The translations under genes were made by a program, and so were the position numbers. Source: Certhia americana (lineage: Eukaryota > Chordata > Aves > Passeriformes > Certhiidae). Taken from it: DNA of 64,000 nucleotides. Shown here piece by piece: positions 36,061 through 47,760 of the stretch. The notes beneath the pieces are model-generated. The model was not told where the DNA came from and ran no database searches. It saw only the letters and a list, made by a program, of their open reading frames with translations. The stretch is taken from positions 54,487,949 through 54,551,948 of the forward strand of contig CM031859.1 of the NCBI GenBank assembly GCA_018697195.1. Reading direction: 5' to 3'. Numbering within the stretch: the first letter of the stretch is position 1; each line of letters starts with the position of its first letter.

Positions 36061-38863
36061 CATTTAGATTTAATTCCTGAAACAAAGCCTGTTCCCACCT
36101 CACTCGTGTGTTGCTTTCGCAGCTGATATTCACAGCTGCAGAGAAATTTGAGCAACAGAGAAATCTGTGGTTGCTTTCATCTTGCTAAAGCTATAGGATC
36201 TGCAATAAAATAATGTTTGAGTCCCCGGTCTTCGTATATACACACAATCAAATTCCAAAAGCACGTAGACCTATTGGCAGGTAAATAAGCCTGTACTTAT
36301 GGGTGGAGGTAAGTATTCAAACATACTCAATTCCAAATTCCATCAAAACCTCATTAGTGATACATTTATATCATTAGCTGAAAGAGATTTAGTGCAGTCA
36401 GCTAGAAACAACTATTTAGGAAATAGCTATAAGCTCTGCTGGTGAAAAATGGCTTTTTCATTAGAGACTGTCAACTCAAAGGATTAAGCTACAAGTTTGA
36501 CTTGTGATGATCCACAAAAGACAGACTTTCTACAAGCAGAAACTGCAGAATCAAGTACAAAATACCTTCTTTACTGTTCTAATTGCTCATCTTGAACCAC
36601 TTTCTTCTCTAAAACTCTCTTTAATCTTCAGACAGTGCTATAATACATTTCTGGAGCAGTGTATCAGGACTGGATTTACTTGTAAATGAAAAATGGTCAG
36701 AGAAGCTGTGGAGTTCCAGTGGTTGTAGGTTCTGAAATTAAGTTATGTGTAGTATAGAACTATTTCATTTATTTGTTTTAATATTCTCTTCCTTAGGATT
36801 ATATTGCAAGTATCCTTCTCAGTATAACATGAAACATTGAAAAAGGATTATCTGGTAGATTATTTCTCTGCATGTCATTTTTATGTACACAAGGTACAGT
36901 TTCCCAGCTCCGTGAGATAAGTCCCCATCTTTCAATATTAGGGGCCATAGCAAAACATACCCCAAAGTCTGGAGTAACCCACTGTAAAGGCAGGAACATT
37001 CTGTGCATGAATATATTAAACTTCAGACAGATGTCACTAAGTTTAACCCTTCTGTTTTGGCAGACAGTTCCACATCCCTTTAGCTTTTATATTTAAAGTC
37101 TGCTTATAATGTTAAGTCTTTTATACCACAAATCCTTTATTCAAGATTTTCTTGTTGTTTCTGTGTTTAAATGGGAATTTTTTCAGTTATTTTCAGTTTT
37201 CTCTGTCCAGACCTATTTCTACTTTTCAACATTGCCAAGGAGAAGGCAAATAAAACACCATAATTTTTCTGAAATTATGTTAATAATACTTTTTATTTTC
37301 TGTCAGATCCTTTTCCTGAAAGGACAAGAAGGGACAAAAGAGAAACCAAAACTCATGGAGATAACCTTCATAAGTCTTTCCTAAATCACTGCATGGGCCA
37401 TGCCAGCAAGACAGCAAAGCTCACACCCATGTCAGTCTGAGCCATAGGCTCATGGGACCACTGGCCTCCTTGGCTGTCCTTTGCTCCTTGACAATGTCTT
37501 TCCAAAGGAACCTACTTTACCAGGGTCTCTGCCAGACACTCCAAAGTGAATTTCATTAAATAGGTGAAGAAAAAAAATTATGTAATTTGCTCTGCAAATG
37601 CCTTTCAGAGGCATGTGTTGCCCTGGTATTGCTGCTCTCACCCACAGTAGATGTATCGTCTTCACACCCTTCCCCATGTCACTCCATATGGGACAGATGT
37701 AGACTGAGTGGATGGAGGGCTGTACTCCTGAATGTATGTGTGGAGTGTCTGCTTTGCTGAGTGTGTGACTGACCTGTGCCAAGCTACTTTCTGTGGCATC
37801 CAGGCTGCCTTCTAGAATAATCACACTTAATTCAAGACCCTACAGTATGTACTGAGTAGTTATAATTATTCCATTAAAGAGCATTACTGTGTTTCTGTCT
37901 CTATCAAGAGTAATCTGCCATCAGGTTGTTAATTTGGTTTGTTAGAGCCTCTCACAGTCCTCTCCTGATTTGACTTCACTGAACAATTCTATAACTGTTA
38001 CCCAAACTTCCTTTCTTTTAATCTACTTTTCTTCTCCAAATTGTCTTTCATTGCAGCACTTTTCACATATATTGGTTCCAGGACTATTTTTGTCCCATAC
38101 TGGGCTTCCAGAATTTTCGTTCCCTCTGTTGTGTATGTGCATATGTTGATGTTTTAACTAGCACTTACCAGGGTGTAAATCACAGGGTGCCTCATTACCA
38201 AAGTGATCATTAAATGTAGGAGGGTTATTTATCTAAAATGTGTGAGAAAACCATTTTTCCCTAAAAATCCCACTCAGATCTGTCACCAAACTTTCTTTAT
38301 GGAGAGCTAGTCAGACTTTTTTTCATCTCCACATTTTCCTAGTCCATTAAAAGGCAGTTATTTTTATGATGCCACTTTATGCACAATATTTCACCTAAAA
38401 CATATTCTTACCCCGTCTCAAATGCAAGTTTCTAGAAGCTGTAAATCATTTGTAGGAGAGATTTGTAAGTAGAACTATCTCAAATAATTGCCCAGCCTTG
38501 GCCTGGGTACCTTTCTTCCAGCATTCCTCATCTTTCTGAAGCAAGACTTGAAACATGGTAAAGTGCTGAAATCTGACTGAATTTGAGAGTTCTTTCATAC
38601 ACAGGAGCCTGGGACAACTTTCAATAGCAAAATAAATTCCTGCTATGGATCTAATAACAGGATCCAAAACTGTCTGTGAGACTAATTAACTTCCACTAAG
38701 CTACAAAGGACCTATCCAAAAAGGTGGCAGCAATGAATTCCCTGCAGCCCTAATTAAGATTTTCCTGGTGCTCCTTCACAGAAGACACTGGGCATGGATG
38801 GTCTGCCGTAGGTGGAGGAAGACAAGGCAATTGCCTCAGGACCCTCCATCTCTTTCTCATCAC

Positions 38864-39019
38864 CTGCCCCACAGAAGTGGTAAGGGAGGTGTGAAGGGAT
38901 CCAAACGTGCCATGTGGCACCTGGTATGGGGCCAGGCACCCTGCTGAGCACCCCTGAGTGCCCCATCATACAGCTGTGACTTCCCTGGACACGCTCCCAG
39001 CCATCCAAAGTCACATTGC
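38864..39019 (-). CDS. Weak candidate coding exon, unrecognised protein
   Basis: On the - strand a very good acceptor (CCTTTACTCCTTTTAG) precedes 39019, and GGGGCAG followed by GTGATG gives a good donor after 38864. The 156-base segment is open in the frame starting NVTLDGWERVQGSHS, with phase 1 at both ends. It is GC-richer than its surroundings. Against it: only two CpGs, a peptide without typical domain texture, and phases that do not fit the neighbouring candidate at 42226-42441. It could be a skipped or alternative exon, or chance. Confidence 0.2.
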
Positions 39020-41889
39020 CTAAAAGGAGTAAAGGCAGCACCAGCTCACCCTTTCCTTCCTCTCACCCCTTAGCTAGGTGCTGCACAGGGGTTTTGTTTA
39101 GCTGTGGAAAGAAAAGACAGCTCTGGACATTCAAGGCTTTAGTCTACTAGAAATGTGTCTGTGGCACCTCAGGACAAATGCCAGCTGATGGACAGGGCAG
39201 CAGGAGTTTTTTTAGACAAAGAGGAAAGAACAGAACAAGCCTTGAACCTAGCTCTTGGCTCTGAGGAAAAAAAAAAAATGTTTTGAGCTCACTAACAAGG
39301 TCCCATCTTTTCCTTATTTAGAGAAAGGTTTGAAACAAGGGCATAACAATACAGTGCAAGTGGAATACACAGGTTATGCAAGGCATGCAGGAATTTTATG
39401 TGTGTGTGTGCATGTGAGAATGATTTGCTTCTTATAACCCAGCTTGGTAAACCCTCACCTGAGAGATTTAAATCACACCCAATTTTCACCATGTTTGCCT
39501 CTCCCCATTTAGCAGACTGCAATGCAACTCTAAAAGATGGGTTGCCTGCTCTTCCAAAACCAGCTTATTCGCATGAGGTATTCATTACACAGCATGGTAA
39601 TTTATTTTGAAAGCAAATTTACCCTCCTCATCAAGCCAGTGAGTTATGTGCAACCTGAACTATGCAGATAGACATGGAAAAGCAAGGTTTGGTTGTTGTA
39701 AATCACTACCCTGGCAGTGGTCCAAGCCCTTAGGGCTTCAGCTGTTACACTAGTAGAGCAGATATAAGCTCCCATATAACTAATCTACATTGGTTACAAA
39801 AAACAATAATATACCTATGTAAGCCAGTCATGTGAAAATTAGCATGATCTTCTGGCAATTCTTGATAATTACCTAGTCCACTGTAAACAAAAAGTCATAA
39901 AAATGCAGAGATAATGCACTAAAGTACAAATAACAGAGGAGACTTAGTAGAGGTTACAGCAGTAATAATTTTTATAAATTCCAGCCTGCACATGCCTTAA
40001 TAGAAAAGCCTTGGGAAGTAGAAATGAGGGCATATAATAAGAAAAAAAAATCATTATTTAAAATAATTTTAGTTTCAAAATAATTTACGCTGTCAATTTT
40101 AGGACTTAAGACCTAAGACTCCACTGCATAATTACTATCACAGTAAACAAGCAGCATTGATATTTTCCCTTGTTCCATGCTGGAAATAAGAAGAGGAACA
40201 TGTCCTCTTGGGTAATGTGTTTTAATCAGGTTGGTTTTTATAAGGCCTTTTTCAAACTGATCAGTCTGATAGCCTGAAGCTGTCAGAAAAAGCTTGTTGC
40301 CTAGATTAGGCCTTTAATAATATTTCACAGCTGATTTGGTTTTGAGTTAATTTGCCCTTGAGCAAAAGAACAGGGTCAACAGGACCCTTTTATGGGTTGG
40401 TGTTGAACACAGCACAGAGGAACTATAATCATTACACCAGTACCTGGTTGCAGTACTGAAAAACAGAAAAGGAAGAGAGTGGAGAAAAAGAAACAAGAAT
40501 TATCCAGGAGAGATGACTGGCACAATCCAAGCTCCCTGCTGATTTAAGAGATCACGTTCTCTTCTCCTTGAAATGCAGAACTGTCTGTTCGAGTTCATTG
40601 GTTTAAAGTGAAGGGAGTTGTTTCACACTTATGCAGCCTGTGCTGTTTGTAACCCTCGAACAGAATCTCACCCAGAAACTCTCTTTAAACCATGAAAAGG
40701 TCACACACAGAACTCCTTCAGCCTTTATTATTAAAAGCTTCCTGCCTGGTTTTACTGTAGAGAAAAAGGCAGTGACCTTACATTTAATCACATCAAGAAC
40801 CTTGTGCTTTAACATACTTTAAAGACTCCTTATGCAGGATAGCTTTATCCAAGCAGTCTTTTGCCAGATAATGGTTTTTAAAGCAGCGTGCAAAATATCT
40901 ATTGCTGCAGACTTCAGCTGCTGAGTTAGCAGCCTCTCTACTGCCTGCAGAAAGGAGACTTCAAGAGAGGTCCAGGGGAATCTGCATTCAGCCAAATCTA
41001 CCCCATATGCATGTGAAACATAATGGAAATCAGTTGTGAGGCCCTACAGCTTTACAGGAGTACATGTGATTTACAGCAAGGCAAAGGATTTGCAGAATCC
41101 TGCATCTTTGGTGCTTTCATTTTATAATGCTTCAGCCTAAGCAAAATTAATCTTTTAGTGAAGTAAAATGGAGGAGTAATTAGCTCCTTCACTTGCACAC
41201 GTTTAACCACAATGCCTTTGCTAGGTTTCAGAGGTGCACAGGACTTTCATTTTTACCTGCTGCTTGGATTCCCCTGTTTAAAAATTCAGAAGATGTAGCT
41301 TGAAAAAAATATTTCTGCTGTGAGCTGTATGCTAAGGCTCTGATAAATGCCTTGTCACATTTGCTCTGCTTTGTACTTGGAAAGATTCTTATTTGTTTGC
41401 TTTTATGTTTCTACAACTCTCTCCTTTTTTTGCACACCATTTCCAGGCAAGGGATAATTCTGTCAGGGATGACAGGCTCTGAGGAAAACTTTCTGTTCTG
41501 CATTTGGCTTTTCTCTACAGGGATTATATAGAGCTGAACAATAAAATAAAAGGTCCAAAGTCTGCCTCAGAAAAGTTCCTTCTCGACCATTTCATCTCAG
41601 CCCTCACAGTTTTGCCGTCTTCACGCCTGTGTGTAACTGCCCAGCACTAGATGAGGAGGAGTGGTGTCGTCTATAACATACTAGCATGACCTGAGGCAAA
41701 ACAGGGTTTCCCTTCTGCTAGAAGACCCCCTGAACCCTGAATAATTCACCTCCTTTTTGGGAAAACTCCCTGAGCCAAATTCTGATTTCTAACAAGAAAG
41801 CTAGACATGGTATGGGGGTTAGAGGGGATGAAGGGTGATCTTGTACTTGTGGGACAGAAGGGAAAAAATTAGCAAGTCTGGGTCCTTTT
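39020..41889. other. AT-rich non-coding stretch
   Basis: No splice-supported exon. Contains an A-run near 39267 and a repeat-free patch at 40200-40390 that resembles a conserved element. No named interspersed repeat. Confidence 0.45.
40200..40390. promoter_or_regulatory. Possible conserved non-coding element
   Basis: Repeat-free sequence with the MEF2-like word TTAATAATATT, GTTTTAATCAGG, the inverted pair AGGCCTTT/AAAGGCCT-like, and a CCTTTTATGG SRF-type CArG word at its right end. Texture only; needs alignment. Confidence 0.15.
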
Positions 41890-41995
41890 CATTATCTTGG
41901 AAAGATAATATCACCTATCCTCACCTCAGTTTGTGTAATACATGGAAATAATAGTTATGATTACTGCTAATCTGTTCAAATACTATGAGAGTGCA
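41890..41995 (+). repeat. MIR-like SINE relic
   Basis: CCTCACCTCAGTTTGTGTAA, then ATGGAAATAATAGTTATGAT, follows the direct MIR order (CTCAGTTTCCTCATCTGTAAAATGGGGATAATAATAGT). Decayed; edges approximate. Confidence 0.55.
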
Positions 41996-42225
41996 TCACA
42001 GCACTTTGGTGAAAAGTCTTTTGTTTTCCATGGGTACCAAATTTCAAGGTAGAAAGCAGAGCCCAGATGTGCACAACAGCCTTGGTCAGCAGAGTTTCAG
42101 GTTTTGGAACATCCTTTCTCTTCCAGGGGCACACAGTCTCATAAATACAGGCCCATTGTAAGTACAGACCTGTTATCAGTACAAAGCATGTAAACAAAGA
42201 TTGTGGGGAGGAAAGAGTGGCTTAC

Positions 42226-42441
42226 TTTGCTGTTTCTCTGGCTCTCCCAGGAGCAGGACTCGGCCTCCTGAGGAGCAATCCCTCGAGGGAAAGGATGGTC
42301 ACTCAGGCAGGTCTGGCAGAATGGAGGCTCAAGCTCTGAATCCCCTGCAGGTAAATTCATCACAGTGGGCCCGGGGTATTTGAGGCTGGCATGTGGATGC
42401 TTTTCAACATTGACCATCGGGCTCTTAATCCACCTTCGTAC
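42226..42441 (-). CDS. Candidate internal coding exon, 72 codons, unrecognised protein
   Basis: Read on the - strand, a pyrimidine-rich acceptor (CTCCTTCTGTGTTGGCAG) precedes 42441, and CAGCAAA followed by GTAAGC forms a strong donor after 42226. The exon is exactly 72 codons, phase 0 at both ends, and open: it begins VRRWIKSPMVNVEKHPHASL and ends SCSWESQRNSK. Residues 42-45 are a CxxC pair (CQTC). 42 of 72 third positions are G or C, and five to six CpGs are kept, clearly above the surrounding DNA. The basic start and polar remainder suggest a cytoplasmic or disordered segment. Its exit phase fits candidate exon 19514-19589 further along the same strand. I do not recognise the protein. This is the best single coding candidate in the window. 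Confidence 0.4.
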
Positions 42442-45168
42442 CTGCCAACACAGAAGGAGATTATGAACTCTCTTTGCTTTACAGCATTTGGGATTGCACA
42501 ACAGGGTTTCCACTGAGGACAGCAGCACAGATTGGGGAAAATAATCAGATATGAGGATCAGGATCAATTTTCTGTAGAAAAAAATACCAGGCAAAGTCAG
42601 GGAGAACACGTACCATAGCCAGGCTCTTTATGCTGAGAAATTTTTGCTGCTTTGTGCTAGTCTGCCATAAGTTTATCTACAAAATGAAGGCTTTATAAAT
42701 ATACTGAAATACACTGTAGACTGCTAAGGAGAGAGTGCTAACTACCCAAAACAAATAATTCCAGCCTAAACATCTCAATTTCCCCATGAGAAAAAGCAGA
42801 CTGGTTTTGCAGGAATAAAATTGCAAGACTTGCTTTCTGCAGTCCTTTCTTTCAGCAGCTATATCTCTGGTATCATCTCTGACTTCATAAAGTACCTCAG
42901 CCTTTTCTGTGCATCCTATCACTCCATTCAAGAGTCAGTTTCTCTTGCTGACCTGCCCCAAATTTTGACCCTGTGTCCTCTAACCTGCCTTTCCCTGCCA
43001 CCTCCTTGTCTCTGTATCTGCCCAGCTAGGAGCCAGTGCACTACAGTAGGAAGGGCACTAGTTATGAGTTTAATACACTGCGCTGGCAGGGCACAGTGTC
43101 AGCCTTGTGTACTCTGTTTACTCTTCCTGTCACTTCTGTGACTGTCTCTTTTCTACCATGTGAATCAAAAGTATTGGATTTTCTGAGAAGGGAGGAGTGA
43201 GAAACCTTTCTGAGCTCTTTTTCCAAGTTATTTTGCACTGTGAAAGCAAAAACCACTATGTGAGCTGTGTTATATTTGCACTGAATCTGATCAGAACTCT
43301 GTCATTTGAATGCAAAGGATGGATAGGGATGTCTCAGGATGCACTCTTCCAGTCTGGAGGGGGAAGGCTGGGATATCCAAGGCTGACAGCACAGCTGTCC
43401 TCCTACTGACAGGATGCAATCTCTTTACCCTGTGATCTTGGTGCCCCTGGCCTCAGCATCTCCAGTCTTCATTAGGAGATGATACTTGCAATTAGAGGAT
43501 GTGTTACCTCAGGAAAAAAAACATTTTATGTTACATTAGTCATGAGCAGGATGGTAAGTGCTTGATTAACAGTGGAAGTCTATATCACAGCAACTGGTAA
43601 CCAGGATCACGTACAATAAACAAACAGAATGAGACATCTCTAACTAGCCTTCTGCTGGTGACTCCTCCATGAGCAAAGCGCCCCGCTGTGCTGACCTGCC
43701 GGAAATCTCAAGATTAGAAAAATTTCTCTTTCCTCTCTATGGAAACCAAGCAAACAGATTTCCTTCTGTGGGCAAATAAGCCACTTTTCAGTGCATTCCT
43801 TATTTGCATTTTTTAGTGTCAGTTCATGTGGATAATATTATCCTCTACTTCCATGCTCTGGAGCATCCCCACAAAATATCCAGACTGCTTTAGCTTCAGG
43901 TTGATGTTGTAGCAGGGGATGGATTATTTTTTTTCAGATTTAATTTCAACAAATATATATTGAAACTGATATTTTAATTCAGATTTTAAAAAAAATATTT
44001 TTGCCAAGCATAATTGATTCTATGATTGTTAATTATTTTATAATTTTTAAATATTCTATACTCCCCAAATAAGTTAATTGTTATGTGTTTTGATCGAATT
44101 TTGGATTTTGGTGTGTTGAAAATAATAATCATATTCATGGTTAAAAAAAACCCCATGCTTGATCCCTCAATGTAGTTTTATTTATAGGAAACATTCAATA
44201 TATTTAAAGTGATTCTGAAAGAAGTAAATGTCTGTTAGATTTGTCCTTTTTAAATTATACCTGGTGATCAGTTAAGTGTTTTCTGACCTGGTTCTGCCTT
44301 TCTTTCTTGACATGCTTCAACTTCAGTCATTTCACTATGGGTGTACACAGTGTGCAGAAATGTGCATGAATAAAAAACCAAACTGACAGCAGAAAAGGAC
44401 CAGGGCTGCAATGAGCTGCAAGTTCACCTTAAAAATTCAGGAAATACAGGCCAGTCTTTTGCTTGAGACTTCTCAATTGCATGTGGAATTCATATGTAAA
44501 TGTGGATTTAAGGTTTCATTAGGACCCTATGATATTTGGTTTTGTGATATCGAATTCATGATGTTTGCAGTGATACAGTTAAACAATAATTTTTATTGTA
44601 ACTTTGCCTGTTTTTTCACTGTCTTGTGTTTTTATTTTCTTATATCTAGCCTGCCTGTCTATGAAGAAGCAATCAAAATGTAACCTGGGTACTTCTGATA
44701 CAACAAAATCTATTGGTATTAAATGATCTTGTAGCTGTACTTTCTAATGGCAATGAAATATACATTCTGCAGTATAATGATCATAAATTAAAAGTTAATC
44801 ACCAGTGCTTTAATGATGAGGGAAAGTAACACAGAGTACATTTTATGAAACTGCACACACCAGAGTGTAGATGGCATTTCTCTCTCTAGCATCAGCAAGT
44901 GGTTCCTGAGTTCAGGCTGAATTCTAAAGAATGTTTCTTTATTTATTATTTATTCCAAGATGACTCTAGATTTTAAGTCAGATACAAATCTTTTTTATGG
45001 ATTACTTATTGCTGTTTAAAAATGTTGGGCTAACCCAAAATTTTCACAGCATAGGTCCATATTATTTGTACATTATAGCCTGTACTGAGAGATGAAAAAT
45101 AAGCATGATTATGAACACTGCTCTGGTTGTATTGTTGTTCAGTTAATTGAAACTGAGCTCTGGAGAAA
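42442..45168. other. AT-rich non-coding stretch, no gene recognised
   Basis: A pyrimidine-rich area at about 42840-43150 gives a 106-codon + frame without domain. From 43900 to 44300 the DNA is extremely AT-rich. No named repeat. Confidence 0.45.
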
Positions 45169-45323
45169 CTAAGGTGAAAGAATTTCAGGAGCATACACCT
45201 TTGAAATTAAACAGACTAGGAGGAATTTTTTTTTTTTTAATGGTTGGAAGAAGTTCAAATAGGTTAGCACACCAACAAATGCACTGTCAGAGGAGAGCTT
45301 TAAAACTAGTTTTTCTTCATTAG

Positions 45324-45402
45324 GTCGGACAAAGTCCAGGTTCACGTACATCCAGCCACTTCTACTCAGTCCAGGACGCCGTGCTGACTCAGCAAGTCAC
45401 TG
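45324..45402 (+). CDS. Candidate small coding exon, strand uncertain
   Basis: On the + strand an acceptor (CTAGTTTTTCTTCATTAG) precedes 45324, and GTCACTG followed by GTAACA gives a donor after 45402. The 79 bases are open in the frame VGQSPGSRTSSHFYSVQDAV followed by LTQQVT (phase 0 in, 1 out). Four CpGs in 79 bases set it apart from its flanks. Entry phase fits the exit of 24978-25107, and exit phase fits entry at 49505. However, a - strand frame across the same bases, containing GWMYVNLDFVRPNEEKLVLK, is also open and looks equally protein-like. The patch may therefore be a - strand exon or a conserved non-coding site. Confidence 0.28.
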
Positions 45403-46570
45403 GTAACATTTTCAATAAACTTCACTGAGTCACTCTGAAAAGCAATATGTAACCAACAAGAGTCAGTAGAAACCCAAGGCAAGTGTAGCTAAGGCCAGGG
45501 AAGTTGTTTTTCTTTCCTCTGAAGCCTTTGCCCCTGAGAAATGTGCCGAGCTGGGGAGCTGGGTGCCTGCCCATGTGCCCAGACCTGCCCACAGGAGCTA
45601 CACTGGGGCTGGGCTGGAGTGGCTGCCAAGGAGCTGTGCCAGAGCCTGGCACGTTGGGCCACTCCCAGGGCTTGCCTCCATGGATGTGCTAAAGTCTGCT
45701 CTCTCTGGTCACAAGTTACATAAATACACATCCAGCCCTTGTGCACACAGCTTGGTTCAGAATTATGGTGGGCTTAATTCGCTCTGCAGCTGTTTACTCC
45801 GTTTATCTAAGTTAAAATTTCAGGTTTTATTCTGAATTGAGAGGTTCAGGAGGACTTTAATGGCATTCAACTCTTATAATTTCACTTCTTCAGCTAATTC
45901 AGACTAATGTCCCATAGAATCCCTGTTTGCAGACAAACCCTACATTTGCATTTTGAAATTCATAGATGACACAGAGTAAAATGCACAAGAGTATAGAAAA
46001 TTCAATGATTCACCACTGACTTCCAATATTTATCCATGTCCAAAAGCATTGAAAATACTGATTTGAAAGTAGGAATTGGCAGCAACTTCACAGCAGCAAG
46101 GTAAAGAACAGACTTTGGAAGAAAACCAATTTCTCTGGCCATTGCTATGCAAGTCTTGGGTTTCTATTGATGTTTGTAGATTATATATTACTTTTCAGAG
46201 TGCCTCAGTTAAGTTTATTTAAATGTTATGTGTATATATTAGTCATTGAATTATAAAGTCTACACTATAGGCTTTTCTCTAGCTTTAACCTTAATAGACT
46301 TCAAAGATTTTTTGAGGTTCTAGTATTTGCATTTACATTAGACAAGTGCCTTAGATCTATAGCTCTGTTTGACTTGGGCTATCTTAAATCTCACTAAAGG
46401 ATTTAAAGTTCAAAGGTTCATTTCTTTTGAATTAACTTCCACTAAAAAACTACACTGGATTGCACAAAAATAAAAATAATTTTAAAGAAATTTCTCAGCA
46501 TTTCTTCCCTGATGTGACAAATTAAGATTAACAAATAGCAGATGATAATTTGCTATCTAGGGCATTATAT
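45403..46570. other. Non-coding stretch with a GC-rich, CpG-poor patch
   Basis: Positions 45480-45700 are GC-rich but nearly CpG-free, with frames open on both strands, and may be old methylated GC-rich sequence. The rest is AT-rich with no recognised repeat or exon. Confidence 0.4.
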
Positions 46571-46925
46571 GATCATAGAGTCATGGAATGATTTGAGTTG
46601 GAAGGGACCTTAAAGATCATCCAGTTCCAATCTCCCTGCTGCAAGCAGGGACACCTTCCATAAGACCAGGTTTCTTCAGGCCCCATCCAGCCTGTCCTTA
46701 AACACTTCCCGGGATGGGGCATTCATAACTTCTCTGGGAAATCTGTTCCAGAGCCTCACCACTGTCATACTGAAAATTTTCTTTCTAATACCTAATTTAA
46801 ACCTCTTTCTGTTCAAATTGCCTCCTCCGGTCACTACATGGCCCTTGTAAAAAGTCTCTCTGTAGACTTCCTGTAGGGCCCCTTCAGGTATTTGAAGGTG
46901 CTGGAAGGTCTCCCCAGAGATCAAA
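46571..46925 (-). mobile_element. CR1 LINE 3' fragment
   Basis: On the + strand it begins with the reversed CR1 tail (ATCATAGAGTCATGGAATGA, TTGGAAGGGACCTTAAAGAT). It continues through CCATCCAGCCTGTCCTTAAA and GCCCTTGTAAAAAGTC to GGTCTCCCCAGAGATC. On the - strand the remaining reverse-transcriptase C-terminus is still readable (RLWNRFPREVMNAPSREVFK), the typical CR1 ending. Truncated at the 5' end; non-functional. It is the best preserved CR1 copy in the window. Confidence 0.95.
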
Positions 46926-47579
46926 TACCAACATGCTAGGTGCATGATTCCTCGTGGCACAATAAAGAGTATTTTATTATTCAAATACATTTTTTTAAAA
47001 ATTCTTATCATGATATCCCTTACCAGTAAATAAACAAGAGCCTGCTCCTAACTGTGAGAAGCAATTCTGAGCTTCCTCTGATGACTTCTGTACTTTTGTT
47101 TCCAAGGCAAGGTCCCTTAATCTCGCCCAGCAATTTCATCCACCATTGTAGAGTATAAGCAGCAGACTCTAAATGTGTCTGAGATAATCCAAGTGGGATT
47201 GAGCAGAACAAAAAAAGTTCCCAGTGTCTCTTTCCCCATCATGACTGTAGTTTCTTTGTGCCTTCTTCTCATCAACAAATCCTATCCACTAGAAATTTCT
47301 TCTACTACATGCCTGTTGTGGGGCACCCAGCAGTTTCTGGTTGACCTGCAGCTGCATTTCTGAGAATCTCTGCTCTTTTGCACTGACTCTGTGTAGGGAC
47401 AGCCTCGTGGGTCAGTGCAGATGGACAGTGCTGTGCTTGTCTGATGGTGTGTGCTGAGCAGCGGCCAGTCAGCTGAAGCTGCACATCAGCACTCTGTCAC
47501 GCTCAGGGCTGGTGTCTCCTGATGCTTTCTGAGGCTGACCAAGAGACCAACAGTACACATCTGTGCAGACAGGCTTTGT

Positions 47580-47760
47580 CAAATATTGCCTAGCTGCTAT
47601 TAGCTAGAAGGTAATTCAAAATGCTTCAGAGAGCCCTTGTCTTGCCTTGCTTGGAGAGGATGAAAAATGCAAAGCAAGAAAATGGAAGTTTATCAAAATT
47701 ATCTGTGAAACCTTATCAGCTTTATTATAACTGTTCATCTGAATAATTTCTTAAGAGTTT
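47580..47760. promoter_or_regulatory. Possible conserved non-coding element
   Basis: Contains the inverted pair TAGCTGCTATTAGCTA, AAGGTAATTCAAAATGC and CTTATCAGCTTTATTATAAC (GATA-type core plus HOX/CDX-like TTTAT). Repeat-free. Enhancer role is inferred from texture only. Confidence 0.15.

Larger units (their letters stand above)
30455..38863. other. Long non-coding stretch
   Basis: Holds two short - strand frames (30747-30974 and 31342-31659) with ordinary amino-acid composition but no recognised domain. It also has an A-run at about 32520-32533, an imperfect hairpin at 34502-34533, a C15/A10 tract at 35085-35109 and a candidate conserved patch at 35760-36060. No splice-supported exon and no named interspersed repeat. 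Confidence 0.4.

Noticed and set aside
45541..45746. Overlapping + and - frames in a GC-rich patch
   Set aside because: Open in several frames because of GC content, almost no CpG, and no donor/acceptor pair that I could support.
46676..47011. 111-codon - strand frame
   Set aside because: It is the decayed reverse-transcriptase end of the CR1 fragment plus flanking DNA, not a host gene.
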